This document shows, piece after piece, positions 37,518 through 46,610 of a DNA stretch of 64,000 nt; the first letter of the stretch is position 1, and every line of letters begins with the position of its first letter. Below the pieces are notes generated by a model that was not told where the DNA came from, ran no database searches, and saw only the letters and a program-made list of their open reading frames with translations. The stretch is taken from contig NZ_JAASQR010000001.1 of the NCBI RefSeq assembly GCF_011762025.1, positions 186,001 to 250,000 on the forward strand. The letters run 5' to 3'. The DNA comes from Sphingobium vermicomposti. GTDB taxonomy: Bacteria > Pseudomonadota > Alphaproteobacteria > Sphingomonadales > Sphingomonadaceae. Position numbers and translations under genes: made by a program.

Positions 37518-38852
37518 TCAGTCGGGAACGACTTCCTCCATATCCGGCGTGGGTTCCAGCGGCAGGCCCGCCATGGCGGCGGTGAACCGGTCCCTGTCCA
37601 GCCCCTTTTCCCACACCGACACCACCACCGTCGCCACCGCATTGCCGATGAAATTGGTTAGGCTGCGGCATTCGCTCATGAAACGGTCGACGCCCAATAT
37701 CAGCGTCATGCCCGCGACCGGCACCGTCGGCACGATCGACAAGGTGGCGGCCAGGGTGATGAAGCCCGCCCCGGTCACGCCCGCCGCCCCCTTGCTGGAC
37801 AGCATCGCCACCAGCAGCAACAGCAGCTGATCGCCAAGGCCAAGGTCGACATTGGTGGCCTGCGCGATGAACAGGGCGGCCAGCGTCATGTAGATGTTGG
37901 TGCCGTCCAGGTTGAAGCTGTAGCCGGTGGGCACGACCAGCCCGACCACCGACTTGCGGCAGCCCGCGCGCTCCATTTTCTCAATCAGGCTGGGCAGCGC
38001 GGCTTCGGACGATGACGTGCCCAGCACCAGCAGCAGCTCCGCCTTCAGATAGCGGATGAGGTGGAGGATGTTGAAGCCCGCCACCCGTGCGACCAGGCCC
38101 AGCACGACAAGCACGAACAGGAGCGAGGTGAGGTAGAAGGTCGCGACCAGCCCGGCGAGGTTGGCGAGCGCGCCGATGCCATATTTGCCGATGGTGAAGG
38201 CCATCGCGCCCAATGCGCCGATGGGGGCGACCTTCATGAGGATGAAGACCAGTTTGAAGATGGCGTGGCTGGCCGAATCGAGCACCCGCATCAGGGGGTC
38301 GGCCTTTTCCCCGATCAGCAGCAGCGCGATGCCGAACAGGATCGCGACGAACAGCACCTGCAGGATGTTGTGCCCATCCGCGACCGCCGAAATCAGCGTG
38401 CCGGGGATGATGTCCATCAGGAAGCCGGTCAGTGTGCGGGCATGGGCCTGTTGCTGATATTCCGCGATCTTGCCCGCGTCGAGCGTGGCGGGATCTATGT
38501 TGAGGCCAGCGCCCGGCTGCACGATATTGGCAACCAGCAGCCCGACGATCAGCGCTAATGTCGAGAAGGTAAGGAAATAGGCGAAGGCCTTTGCCGCGAC
38601 CCGGCCGACCGCGCCGACTTCCTTCATGCCCGCTATGCCGGTGACGATGGTCAGGAAAATGACCGGCGCGATGATCATCTTCACCAGTTTGATGAAGGCG
38701 TCACCCAGCGGCTGGAGCGCGACGCCGACATGGGGAAAGAAATGGCCGATGAGTACGCCGAGCGTGATCGCAACCAGCACCTGGACATAAAGCTGGCGGT
38801 GGAAAGGCAGGCGCGGCGTCGTCTGAATCGGTGCCGTGGTCGATGGCATCAT
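37518..38852 (-). CDS. dctA: C4-dicarboxylate/proton symporter DctA
   Basis: 444-residue DAACS-family transporter for succinate, fumarate and malate. From ATG at 38852 ([40 protein letters not shown]) it carries [72 protein letters not shown] and the C-terminal [25 protein letters not shown]. The longer frame to 39035 runs through tRNA-Val antisense. The stop is 5 bp from the convergent cpdR end. Confidence 0.95.
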   Translation of the reverse strand: MMPSTTAPIQTTPRLPFHRQLYVQVLVAITLGVLIGHFFPHVGVALQPLGDAFIKLVKMIIAPVIFLTIVTGIAGMKEVGAVGRVAAKAFAYFLTFSTLALIVGLLVANIVQPGAGLNIDPATLDAGKIAEYQQQAHARTLTGFLMDIIPGTLISAVADGHNILQVLFVAILFGIALLLIGEKADPLMRVLDSASHAIFKLVFILMKVAPIGALGAMAFTIGKYGIGALANLAGLVATFYLTSLLFVLVVLGLVARVAGFNILHLIRYLKAELLLVLGTSSSEAALPSLIEKMERAGCRKSVVGLVVPTGYSFNLDGTNIYMTLAALFIAQATNVDLGLGDQLLLLLVAMLSSKGAAGVTGAGFITLAATLSIVPTVPVAGMTLILGVDRFMSECRSLTNFIGNAVATVVVSVWEKGLDRDRFTAAMAGLPLEPTPDMEEVVPD

Positions 38853-38978
38853 GGCTGCGCGGGTCCCCTTTTTCGCGCAGCATATGGGCCGGAGATGAGC
38901 TGTCCAGAAGATTAGCGTCAGGCACGCAATTTCAGGCTTGCGCCACCCCCCGCCCCCCGCTATTGGCCCAACTCCCGT

Positions 38979-39053
38979 GGGCGTGTAGCTCAGTGGTAGA
39001 GCACTGTGTTGACATCGCAGGGGTCGCAAGTTCAATCCTTGCCACGCCCACCA
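38979..39053 (+). tRNA. tRNA-Val(GAC)
   Basis: 75 nt including encoded CCA. Acceptor GGGCGTG/CACGCCC; D arm TAGCTCAGTGGTAGAGC; anticodon stem CTGTG/CGCAG with loop TTGACAT, anticodon GAC; T arm GCAAGTTCAATCCTTGC. Immediately followed by an integrase-like ORF at 39157, a classic integration site. Confidence 0.96.
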
Positions 39054-39156
39054 TGATAAGGCCTTGGAGATCTTCGGATTTCTGAGGCCTTATTTGTTTT
39101 GGGCCAACAGCGCCGTTTCGCCGCTCCTGACACAATTTCAACACAGGAGCTGCCAC

Positions 39157-39372
39157 ATGGCGACCATTACAAAACGTAAGTCGGGTTGGTCCGTTCAGAT
39201 TCGCCGCAAGGGATACCAGCCAGAATACCGCACCCTCCCTACCAAAGCTGCTGCGGAAAATGGAGATCACTCCGACCAAGAAAAGCGCCACAGCGAAGAG
39301 CTGCGGATGATCAAGATGCTTCCCGCGCCGATGTGCGAGCTATCCCTGTTGGAGCTTTCGTCCGCACCATAG
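39157..39372 (+). pseudogene. Truncated tyrosine integrase at tRNA-Val
   Basis: 71-residue frame starting MATITKRKSGWSVQIRRKGY, followed by QPEYRTLPTKAAAE. This is the usual opening of tyrosine integrases that integrate at tRNA genes in alphaproteobacteria. After about residue 35 the sequence no longer follows the family (expected W/R-rich continuation is lost) and ends at 39372. It has lost the catalytic R-H-R-Y region. The position, 104 bp after tRNA-Val, supports a scar of an old genomic island. Confidence 0.65.
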
Positions 39373-39402
39373 CTGCTGACGTGCTCTCCTGATTGTTACC
39401 AG

Positions 39403-40240
39403 TCAGAGGTAGAGCCCGGCTCCTTCATGATGGTTGGTTGAGGTGATGGCAACCTGTCTGGGGGCGTGCCCCAGACAGGTTCCCCGGCCTTCTCGGCGGG
39501 GGTTGGTGCGGCCTGACGTGGTTGTAGTCGTGCCGCCAGGCATCGAGCACGAACCGGGGGTGCGGCAGCGACGTGAACAGCGTCTCGTTGAGGCATTCGT
39601 CGCGCAAGCGCCCGTTGAAGCCCTCGACAAAGCCGTTCTGCATCGGCTTGCCCGGGGCGATGCAATGCCACTCGACGCGCCGCTCCTGCGACCAGCACAG
39701 GATGGCCGACGAGGCCACATTGTCGCTGACTACTGTATGCGGCTTGCCGCGCACGCCGATCAGCCGCGTCAGCTCCCGCGCGAACCGCACACCCGATAGC
39801 GACGTGTCCGCCGCCAGCCTCAACCATGCGCGCGTGTAGTCGTCGACCACGCACAGGATGCGGAACCGCCGGCAGCGGACCATCGTCCGGCCGCGATGAT
39901 CGATACCGGATCACCCGCCAGATCACGCTGACCAAGGTTGCACGCCCGGCGCTCGCTCCCGTGGTGTTCACGAGCATGAACGACGGCTTCCCGCTTAGCG
40001 CCGGGCGTTACCATTTTTTTGATACCAGATCCTTCAGCTTCGCGTTCTCGTCCTCGAGCGCGCGCAGTCGCCGTGCCTCGGACGCCTCCAGGCTGCCATA
40101 CTTCGATTTCCACTTGTAGAACGTCGCCGAGTTGATCCCGTGGCGGCGGCACACGTCCGCCGTCGGCCGGCCCACCTCCTGCTCCTTCATGATCTGCTCC
40201 GCTTCATATCCGTCCGACTCCTTCGCGTCGGACTCTACTC
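39403..40240 (-). pseudogene. Decayed IS3-family transposase, orfB and orfA remnants
   Basis: OrfB homology is spread over three frames: [11 protein letters not shown] near 39920; [26 protein letters not shown] and [31 protein letters not shown] at 39560-39870; the usual ending HEGAGLYL at 39403. Thus there are at least two frameshifts and internal deletions (including part of the SDN motif region and most of the HTH_21 region). OrfA (40008-40190) keeps VGRPTADVCRRHGINSATFYKWKSKYG but lacks the N-terminus and part of the leucine-zipper. No functional element remains; the ends could not be identified. Confidence 0.75.
40008..40190 (-). CDS. IS3 OrfA fragment (internal deletion)
   Basis: 60 residues: KEQEVGRPTADVCRRHGINSATFYKWKSKYG, the helix-turn-helix of IS3-family OrfA. 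The first residues before KEQE are lost and the leucine-zipper ends in KLKDLVSKKW, joining two parts that are normally about 12 residues apart. Part of the pseudogene 39403-40240. Confidence 0.6.
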   Translation of the reverse strand: MKEQEVGRPTADVCRRHGINSATFYKWKSKYGSLEASEARRLRALEDENAKLKDLVSKKW

Positions 40241-40347
40241 AAAATCGGACATCCTGGGCATCGGTCAATACGAAACGCTCCATCCAAAATATGAATCACA
40301 TCTTGGGACAAATGGGAATCCTAAATCCCCACAACCCCTAGAGCGCA

Positions 40348-41475
40348 CTATGTTCTAGACTTACGCCAAGTGAATAAGCTGCCCATCACATAGTTCCATA
40401 TTGATCCCACCGCTGCTCCAGCCAATCCCGCGAACCACCAGCCATAATTGGATCCAAACAGCATTTTGCCTACCCCGACGTTGGCGATCGCCCCTAAGCC
40501 GCAAATCGCATAGAAACTGAGGAGTCCCGTCAGCATTCGCCATCCTGTCAGTCGCTGATCGCGATAAGTGAAGCTGTTGTTTAATAGGAAGTTGAATGTC
40601 ATAGCGGATAATACTGCTATTGTTTGAGCGGTACCGAATGCGAATCGTGATATGAGAGTGAACAATACCATCATATGCACTCCCAATCCAAGGGCACCTA
40701 CACAACTAAACTTTATAAATTTGATCGGCACTAAATGACCAATCTTCTTCTCTATAAGCATCTCTAAATATTGCACAACAACTATACTATCGAGCTTACT
40801 CTCACCATTCTGACGGACACGAAAGGTATAAGGAAATTCTGCAACTTTTAAGGGCCGTGATGCGGAAGCCATAATGTCGAGCAAGATTTTATAGCCGATC
40901 CCCGACAAGCGGGGCGCCAATTCCGCTAACGTGTCGCGCTTGACGGCAAAGAAACCACTCATCGGATCACTCAGCGGTGTTCGGGCAATCATTTCAGCCA
41001 ACTTTGTTGCGAATGCGCTGATCCGCGCGCGCCGTTGATCCCATTTGCCGATCGAGCCTTCGCCCGAGTAACGGGTTCCTACGGCTACGTCCTTCCGATC
41101 CTCTGCGATGGCTCGATAGAGTTTTGGCAACAGCGTCTCGTCGTGCTGCAGATCGCCATCAATCACGGCGACAACCGGAGCTGTAGACGCCATCATACCT
41201 TCGATCACAGCAGACGACAGCCCGCGTCGGTTGAACCGCCGGATGAGACGAACGCGCCGATCAATGGCGGCTAGCTGACTGACGAGTTCCGGGGTGCCGT
41301 CACTAGAACCATCGTCGACAAACATGATCTCCCATTCGATTGTACCTAATGCGTTGGCAACGCGGTCGATCAGTTCAGTGATATTGGGGCGTTCATTGAG
41401 TACCGGCACGACGACGCACAATTCGAGCGGACGCAAGGCAATGCTGATGTCGGGTCGTTGTAAAGCGTGCTGCAT
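40348..41475 (-). CDS. Polyprenyl-phosphate sugar transferase: GT2 fused to GtrA domain
   Basis: 375 residues. N-terminal GT2 (about 20-240): LCVVVPVLNERPNITELIDRV, MFVDDGSSDGTPELV, VVAVIDGDLQHDETLLPKLY (DxD-like), DPMSGFFAVKRDTL, which is the dolichol-phosphate-mannose-synthase-like pattern. C-terminal GtrA-like membrane domain (about 250-375) with four helices (KFIKFSCVGALGLGVHMMVLF ... GSIWNYVMGSLFTWRK). Probably makes undecaprenyl-phosphate-hexose on the cytosolic face and helps it flip. Directly downstream of GT22 and GT39-like genes on the same strand. Lower GC than the surrounding genes. Confidence 0.85.
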   Translation of the reverse strand: MQHALQRPDISIALRPLELCVVVPVLNERPNITELIDRVANALGTIEWEIMFVDDGSSDGTPELVSQLAAIDRRVRLIRRFNRRGLSSAVIEGMMASTAPVVAVIDGDLQHDETLLPKLYRAIAEDRKDVAVGTRYSGEGSIGKWDQRRARISAFATKLAEMIARTPLSDPMSGFFAVKRDTLAELAPRLSGIGYKILLDIMASASRPLKVAEFPYTFRVRQNGESKLDSIVVVQYLEMLIEKKIGHLVPIKFIKFSCVGALGLGVHMMVLFTLISRFAFGTAQTIAVLSAMTFNFLLNNSFTYRDQRLTGWRMLTGLLSFYAICGLGAIANVGVGKMLFGSNYGWWFAGLAGAAVGSIWNYVMGSLFTWRKSRT

Positions 41476-41549
41476 GAAATCCCCCCGGATGTCGCTGCCT
41501 CACCGATATACCGCATCGGTTAATGAAAAGAAAAGCAAAGGTCGCGAAC

Positions 41550-43013
41550 TCATTGGTCGTGTCTCAAGAGAACATTCTGAACCGCCCAATTCTTCGCTGC
41601 GCGCGGCTCGCATCCGCCGAGTCGGACGTACAGGCAGAGACGAGCGTCTGCCATGTTCTCTCCTGCTTCCGAACCGGCGCACTCCGAGCGACGAAAACCG
41701 AGGCCATTTGGTATCGCGCCTTGAGGAGCAATAACCGCGTTAAACGCGCCCGCTGCATTTCTGAAATCGCGCAGGCTCATACGATCATTATCACTCCAGC
41801 CGGTAAGATAAGTAGGAACGTCGCGATGGAGATAACTGTATCCACCAGTCTGCCAGAAATTGATTCGATGCAGTGCGAGCCCACAACTTCTGGGAGAGGC
41901 GCCATATCTCCTGGCAAGTTCCATGCCCGATCCAAAGGCTGTCCAGCGCGACAACATCGGTTCGGCCAAAGCCAAGCTGACTGAACTACCAAGGAAAGAA
42001 AGAAGAAGCGCGAGCTTAACGAGTTTTCGGTCGACTGCGTATCGCGCAGCCAACTCCGCGGTGCCCATAGCAGCTAGAATGACAAGGATGGTAACACTCA
42101 AAAATATGAATCGGTATTCCTTGTGCCCTATAGCCATGTGAATTAAGATATTGATGAGAGCAGTATAAAAGATCGCCCTATTTTTCTCGATGGCCGGAAG
42201 CATCAATAAAAATATTGGTACTGCAGCCCATCTCCAATATTGCCAAATCATACTGAAATAAGCTGCTGGAGGATCAACGCCGTAGTTATCTGATCGATTA
42301 AAGACTAGATTTTGCTGAATGTTCTCTATGATCCAACTAAAGGGCACCTCCCCCATCGTTAAATCCACTCCCATTGAGAGGATCAGGGCGGTCAGGCCAC
42401 CGGCGGCGATAGGCATCCAGCAGCGCCGGACGTACCCGACGCTGCTTATTAGAAGCAAAAGTGCGATTGCGGGAGCATACTGAAAGCGCAATATGAACGC
42501 TAATCCGAGAAGAAATCCAGCCAACAGCCATTGCCGGCGCGACACATCCCTATCCGTCAGGAGAACGGCAGCTGGCAAAATGCACCCGGTTGCCAAGACC
42601 TCAGTTAACAGATGGACGGAGAAGAATATCTGCTCAAACCAAATTGCGGCTACAAATCCCGCGATCAGCCCTTGAAGAGGACCCATGCGTCGGCCGAAAG
42701 CCCACGCTGCCCATGTGATGGACAAGCCCGATGCTATGGGGAGAAGCGCGGGCAACTTCGCGTACAAGATCGTCGATGGAGCAAGAAAATAACCCAGCGC
42801 CATCAGCGGCGAGGCGAGTAAAGGAATTAGCCAGCTTCGCATCCCATATCTGTATTCCCAAGGCACTGTTCCGTACTCAAATATTAGACGATGAGACTGT
42901 TCAAGGTACTGAAATATCTCATCCGGATGATGCATTGAAAAAGGCAGGAGTGCCGCGACGCGGACCGAAAAAGCCAGAAGCAGCAAAAGCCAAATCTGCG
43001 TGCGGCTGGTCAT
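41550..43013 (-). CDS. GT22-like (ALG9/PIG-B type) membrane mannosyltransferase
   Basis: 487-residue GT-C protein with about ten helices. The motif HPDEIFQYLEQSHRLIFEYG followed by TVPWEYRYGMRSWLIPLL is a close match to the GT22 signature of eukaryotic ALG9/ALG12/PIG-B mannosyltransferases; a later HKEYRFIF is the second family motif. The active Asp-Glu in HPDE faces the lumen or periplasm, so a lipid-linked sugar donor is expected. The start overlaps the end of the GT39-like gene by 4 bp, giving translational coupling. Lower GC than flanking core genes. Confidence 0.78.
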   Translation of the reverse strand: MTSRTQIWLLLLLAFSVRVAALLPFSMHHPDEIFQYLEQSHRLIFEYGTVPWEYRYGMRSWLIPLLASPLMALGYFLAPSTILYAKLPALLPIASGLSITWAAWAFGRRMGPLQGLIAGFVAAIWFEQIFFSVHLLTEVLATGCILPAAVLLTDRDVSRRQWLLAGFLLGLAFILRFQYAPAIALLLLISSVGYVRRCWMPIAAGGLTALILSMGVDLTMGEVPFSWIIENIQQNLVFNRSDNYGVDPPAAYFSMIWQYWRWAAVPIFLLMLPAIEKNRAIFYTALINILIHMAIGHKEYRFIFLSVTILVILAAMGTAELAARYAVDRKLVKLALLLSFLGSSVSLALAEPMLSRWTAFGSGMELARRYGASPRSCGLALHRINFWQTGGYSYLHRDVPTYLTGWSDNDRMSLRDFRNAAGAFNAVIAPQGAIPNGLGFRRSECAGSEAGENMADARLCLYVRLGGCEPRAAKNWAVQNVLLRHDQ

Positions 43014-44560
43014 TTCAGGTCGCTCCTGGCATATATGATTTGCTGCCTACCCGAAAATACGTCCGGCACGCGAGCGATCTCGTGATAATGTCTTCTGATG
43101 GTTCTTTCGACCAAGCCAGCAGTGGTTCGATTGCGGGGATGATCCAATTCCTTGTCCGCAAGCAGAATAGCTGCCGGAAGCGTCCGCAGCAGCTTTCTCA
43201 TCTGTGAAGGTGCATTGACCGCTGCATTTTCGCCAGCATTGTTCAGATGCTCAGGAAATATATATGGTGTAGGCAGACATGAAGAAGTGAGCAGGTAAAG
43301 AACGGTTGGACCGTCGTTTACATAGATACAACCATGCGCGGCGTAAGGGCGCAGAGCCGCTACCATCGCCTCTACACGGTGCCGACGCTCGGTCGTTGTG
43401 CCCAAAATAGCAAGTCCGAACAAGACTACGTACCACACGCTGCCAGACACAAGGCCGACAGCCGCACCTCCTCGCTTGAATAGAGTGCCACTGAGGATGC
43501 TCAACGGCATGAGCGCCGGCAATGCATAGTGCGGATAATTGTTGCCCACTGAGAAAAATCCGACGGCCGCGGCTATCGTCCAGGATATGAGGTAAATGTT
43601 TTTGCTGTGAAACGGTCGATACGCTAGCGGAACGGCGGCGATCAAGCCCATGAGTAGCAATGGCAGGATCAAATATGTCGTACCGACCAGAAATTGTAGT
43701 CTCTGACCACTTTGCGGCAAAACTACCCTAGTGAGCGAAAGGAAGTTGGCATCAAAAAATTGTGCGAAATAACCGATTGATGCATAGAACAGGCCGACGG
43801 CCACCGTCGGCACTAGCGCGATAGAAATTAAGATGAGCCCATGTCGGGTAACAGCAGCTGCTGAAGCACTCTCACGCCACTCTCTCCACAAAAGCCATAG
43901 CCCGAAAGTCACTCCTTCGAAGACAACAGTATACTTAATCTGTATGGCAATGCCGCAAAGCGCCATTGCCATATAGGAACGGACGCGTATCCACCTCCTG
44001 CAGGAAGAATCCAGCGTTTGGATAACAAGTGATGCGGAGCCACCCATTAAAATATTATAGAAAACAGGAGCTTGGCCGCCCACCCCTCCAAGAAGAGGTA
44101 AAAAGAGCAAATACAAAACACCACTTAAGGTTGCGCAGATACTATCGCAGAAGTGCAGACACATTCGCCGGACGATTAATGCCGTCAGGAAAGCACATAT
44201 CAAGGCCCCAAGTTGATAAGCGACCACCCCATTGGGGCTAAGCGGGCGCAGCAAAGCGTAAATCAGAAACAGTCCGATAGGTTTGCGATCCCATATATCA
44301 ACATAGGGTAGAGCCCCTTGCCAAATACGATCGGCGACGAGCAGATAGAATTCTTCATCCATATGGACCGCCGGATCACCGACGCATGCTGCACGGGTGA
44401 CCACAGCCACTATGAAAAGGATAGCTGCAGAAGGCAGCCATCCTTCCAACAAGAAATTCTTCCCCTTGGTCTTAGAAACGTGACCTGTGCAATGCCCCAG
44501 CCTTACCGCCAATCCTCGTTTGGCATCAGAATGCTTTTCAATAATTTCTCGGTCACCCAT
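43010..44560 (-). CDS. GT39/ArnT-like membrane glycosyltransferase
   Basis: 516 residues, GT-C fold with about ten helices. VHMDEEFYLLVADRIWQGALPYVDIWDRKPIGLFLIYALL is the typical ArnT/PMT loop with the acidic pair (DE) near residue 70 and the conserved DxKPP-like DRKPIG. C-terminal soluble tail of about 120 residues (GCIYVNDGPTVLYLLTSSC). First gene of a three-gene unit with GT22 and GT2-GtrA; probably transfers a lipid-linked sugar to lipid A, glycan or protein in the periplasm. Acceptor unknown. Confidence 0.78.
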   Translation of the reverse strand: MGDREIIEKHSDAKRGLAVRLGHCTGHVSKTKGKNFLLEGWLPSAAILFIVAVVTRAACVGDPAVHMDEEFYLLVADRIWQGALPYVDIWDRKPIGLFLIYALLRPLSPNGVVAYQLGALICAFLTALIVRRMCLHFCDSICATLSGVLYLLFLPLLGGVGGQAPVFYNILMGGSASLVIQTLDSSCRRWIRVRSYMAMALCGIAIQIKYTVVFEGVTFGLWLLWREWRESASAAAVTRHGLILISIALVPTVAVGLFYASIGYFAQFFDANFLSLTRVVLPQSGQRLQFLVGTTYLILPLLLMGLIAAVPLAYRPFHSKNIYLISWTIAAAVGFFSVGNNYPHYALPALMPLSILSGTLFKRGGAAVGLVSGSVWYVVLFGLAILGTTTERRHRVEAMVAALRPYAAHGCIYVNDGPTVLYLLTSSCLPTPYIFPEHLNNAGENAAVNAPSQMRKLLRTLPAAILLADKELDHPRNRTTAGLVERTIRRHYHEIARVPDVFSGRQQIIYARSDLK

Positions 44561-44697
44561 TGCTTTGCATTACTTTATGATTGCAAGTTACAAAAGGACG
44601 CTTTCCCCGAATGCGAAAATTTCAGGAAAAGCGAGCCCAACAGGTAGCATCCGGGCGGTCTGGACTTGTAACGGTTTTGTGCCGGTCACCTATCTCA

Positions 44698-45552
44698 TCA
44701 TGCCACCTTGGCTTCGAAGGCGAGCGGGCTGATGCCACCCAGATATGAATGGCGGCGACGGATATTGTAGAACCCGTTGATGTACTGGAAGATGGCGGCT
44801 TCAGCCTGTCGTCGCGTCGCCCATCTCTGACGCCAGATCAGTTCCCCCTTCAGCGATTTGAAGAACGTCTCGACGGACGCATTGTCGTAGCAATTTCCTT
44901 TGCCGCTCATCGATGGACGCAAGCCATAGGCCTGCAACTTCTGATAATCGTAAGATCAATATTGGCTGCCGCGATCAGAATGGAAAAGGCAGCCCTCTGG
45001 GGGCTGGCGCAGGCGCGCCGCCATATCCAGCGCCCTGATCGCCAGATCCTTCTTCATCCTGTCGCTGACCGCCCAGCCAACGACGCGGCGACTATGCAGG
45101 TAGAAGATGACAGCAAGGTAGAGCCAGCCTTCTGACGTCCAGACATAGGTGATATCTCCAGCCCATTTGCGGTTGGGTGCATCGGCCACGAAATCGCCAT
45201 CGAGCCAGTTCGCCGCAACACCCAGGCGATGATGGCTGTCCGTCGTGACCTTGTGCCTGCGCGTGCGGACAGGCTTGATCCCGTTGATCTTCATCAACCG
45301 ACCAACCCGGCGCTCGCCTACGTCGAGACCGGCTTCCTTGAGTTCCATCGTCATCCTGGAACGACCATAGCTGCCAAGGCTCAGGCGGTACTGCTCCCGG
45401 ATGTGGGCCAATACCTTCATGTCCGTGCGATCCTGGCGACTGATCGGCCGCGAGCGCCACGAACGATAGCCGCGCTCAGTGACAAGCATGACGCGGCAGA
45501 GCAGATCAACAGGCCAACAGTGCCGCCAGCTATGCACGAACGCGAACCTCAC
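44698..45552 (-). pseudogene. IS3 transposase OrfB with an in-frame TGA
   Basis: One continuous frame (284 codons) broken by TGA at 44956-44958. Upstream part: SYGRSRMTMELKEAGLDVGERRVGRLMKINGIKPVRTRRH and the catalytic D motifs WAGDITYVWTSEGWLYL and FHSDRGSQY. Downstream: SMSGKGNCYDNASVETFFKSLKGELI with the catalytic Glu. The stop falls where related transposases have Cys (QYCSYDYQKL), so a TGC to TGA change is the simplest explanation. The element should be inactive unless TGA is read through. Confidence 0.85.
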
Positions 45553-45824
45553 GGCTTTTGGCTCGCGAAGAGCTGCGTGGCCTTTTTTAGCACTTCCCTC
45601 TCCTCCTCCCGCAGCACACGGTTCTCAAGGCGAAGGCGCTCATTCTCACGTGCCAGATCTGCCTGCGGCGCTGAACCCAAATCACTGTGCCGATACTGCG
45701 ACACCCACTTGCCCAGCGTCGACTTCCCTATCCCCAAATCCGATGCGACCCGGTCCCGGGGTAACCCGCTGGTCAGCGCGATCCGCACCGCCTCCTGCTT
45801 GAACTCTTCGGTATGCTTGATCAT
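45549..45824 (-). CDS. IS3 transposase OrfA
   Basis: 91 residues: helix-turn-helix IKHTEEFKQEAVRIALTSGLPRDRVASDLGIGKSTLGKWVSQY and a leucine-zipper-like tail. Near the 3-prime end the mRNA reads AAAAAAG, the usual slippery sequence for making the OrfAB fusion. Intact itself. Confidence 0.88.
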   Translation of the reverse strand: MIKHTEEFKQEAVRIALTSGLPRDRVASDLGIGKSTLGKWVSQYRHSDLGSAPQADLARENERLRLENRVLREEEREVLKKATQLFASQKP

Positions 45825-45889
45825 CTTGTCGGTCTCCTGTTGCGAGCTCTAAACGCTCAGGTGACCGGCGCAAAACCGTTACAAGTCCA

Positions 45890-46404
45890 GCCTTCCTAGG
45901 CGGCGCGCTGGGACTGCGTGGCTCGGCTGATGCGCGGACCAGCCCCTAGCTCTCCGCTGGAGTGCTGCTTCAACTGAACGGCTGGCGCGCCTTCGCTACC
46001 GCCGCCTGCGCGGGCGTGGCTGACGGTCCGACCGTTGCAGGCGAAGCGGCAGTGAGACTCTCACTCTGGTCGGTGCAGGTGAGCCCAAAGATATCGCTAG
46101 CTGCGGCACTCTTCTTCGGCACTAACAACGAGCTTGGTACCGGGAACAGCGCCCAGAACTGGACCGTAGGCTCCAGATTCACCTCTGAAGCCCATAATGG
46201 GATGGCTACAAACTATTTCTTGTGTCAAGGACAATCAACATGCTCGCCATCCACCCGATAGCACAGCCGGAGGTCGTCAACGATTTCGTCGGATGTTAGG
46301 GTGTGCTATGGAGCATGGCTGGCATGCATTAAGCGGTTTCCCTGCGTAATTTCCAGACCTGAGCGCATGGGGAAAACTCCGTTTTGTGTTGACGGATGCC
46401 TCGT
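45890..46404. other. Gene-free stretch between IS3 and tRNA-Gly
   Basis: About 515 bp with no convincing gene. Frames on either strand (45962-46261, 45970-46182) have no recognisable domain and look like IS-adjacent debris. Confidence 0.5.
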
Positions 46405-46410
46405 TATAAT
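46405..46410 (+). promoter_or_regulatory. -10 element of tRNA-Gly
   Basis: Perfect TATAAT 22 bp before the mature tRNA start. No good -35 at 17 bp (TTGACG lies only 10 bp upstream of it). Confidence 0.5.
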
Positions 46411-46431
46411 GGCAGGGCGCTGTGCCTGCGG

Positions 46432-46505
46432 GCGGGTATAGCTCAATGGTAGAGCACTAGCCTTCCAAGCTTGTGATGCGGGTTCGATCCCCGCTACCCG
46501 CTCCA
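46432..46505 (+). tRNA. tRNA-Gly(TCC)
   Basis: 74 nt including CCA. Acceptor GCGGGTA/TACCCGC; D arm TAGCTCAATGGTAGAGC; anticodon loop CTTCCAA, anticodon TCC; T arm CGGGTTCGATCCCCG-type. The anticodon stem CTAGC/GCTTG has one T-T mismatch. Confidence 0.93.
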
Positions 46506-46610
46506 GCCCCAAACCCCCGAATATCTGCTCAAGCTCAATTTAGCCGCTATGCTTGACTTTGAAGCGCGGGCAGCGAAGTCCGCCCGTCTACTTAGCGAGA
46601 ATGGAGCGCC

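Larger units (their letters stand above)
44661..45889. mobile_element. IS3-family insertion sequence (inactivated)
   Basis: 1229 bp bounded by inverted repeats of 30 bp with one mismatch: 44661-44690 (TGGACTTGTAACGGTTTTGT...) and 45860-45889 on the other strand. Contains orfA and orfB on the minus strand, orfB interrupted by TGA. No clear target duplication: flanks are GTC and GCC. Confidence 0.85.

Noticed and set aside
38853..39035. N-terminal extension of dctA to 39035
   Set aside because: The extra codons run through tRNA-Val antisense; the DctA family start is at 38852.
45962..46261. 99-codon plus-strand frame after the IS3 element
   Set aside because: No domain, no ribosome-binding site and no similarity that I can recognise.
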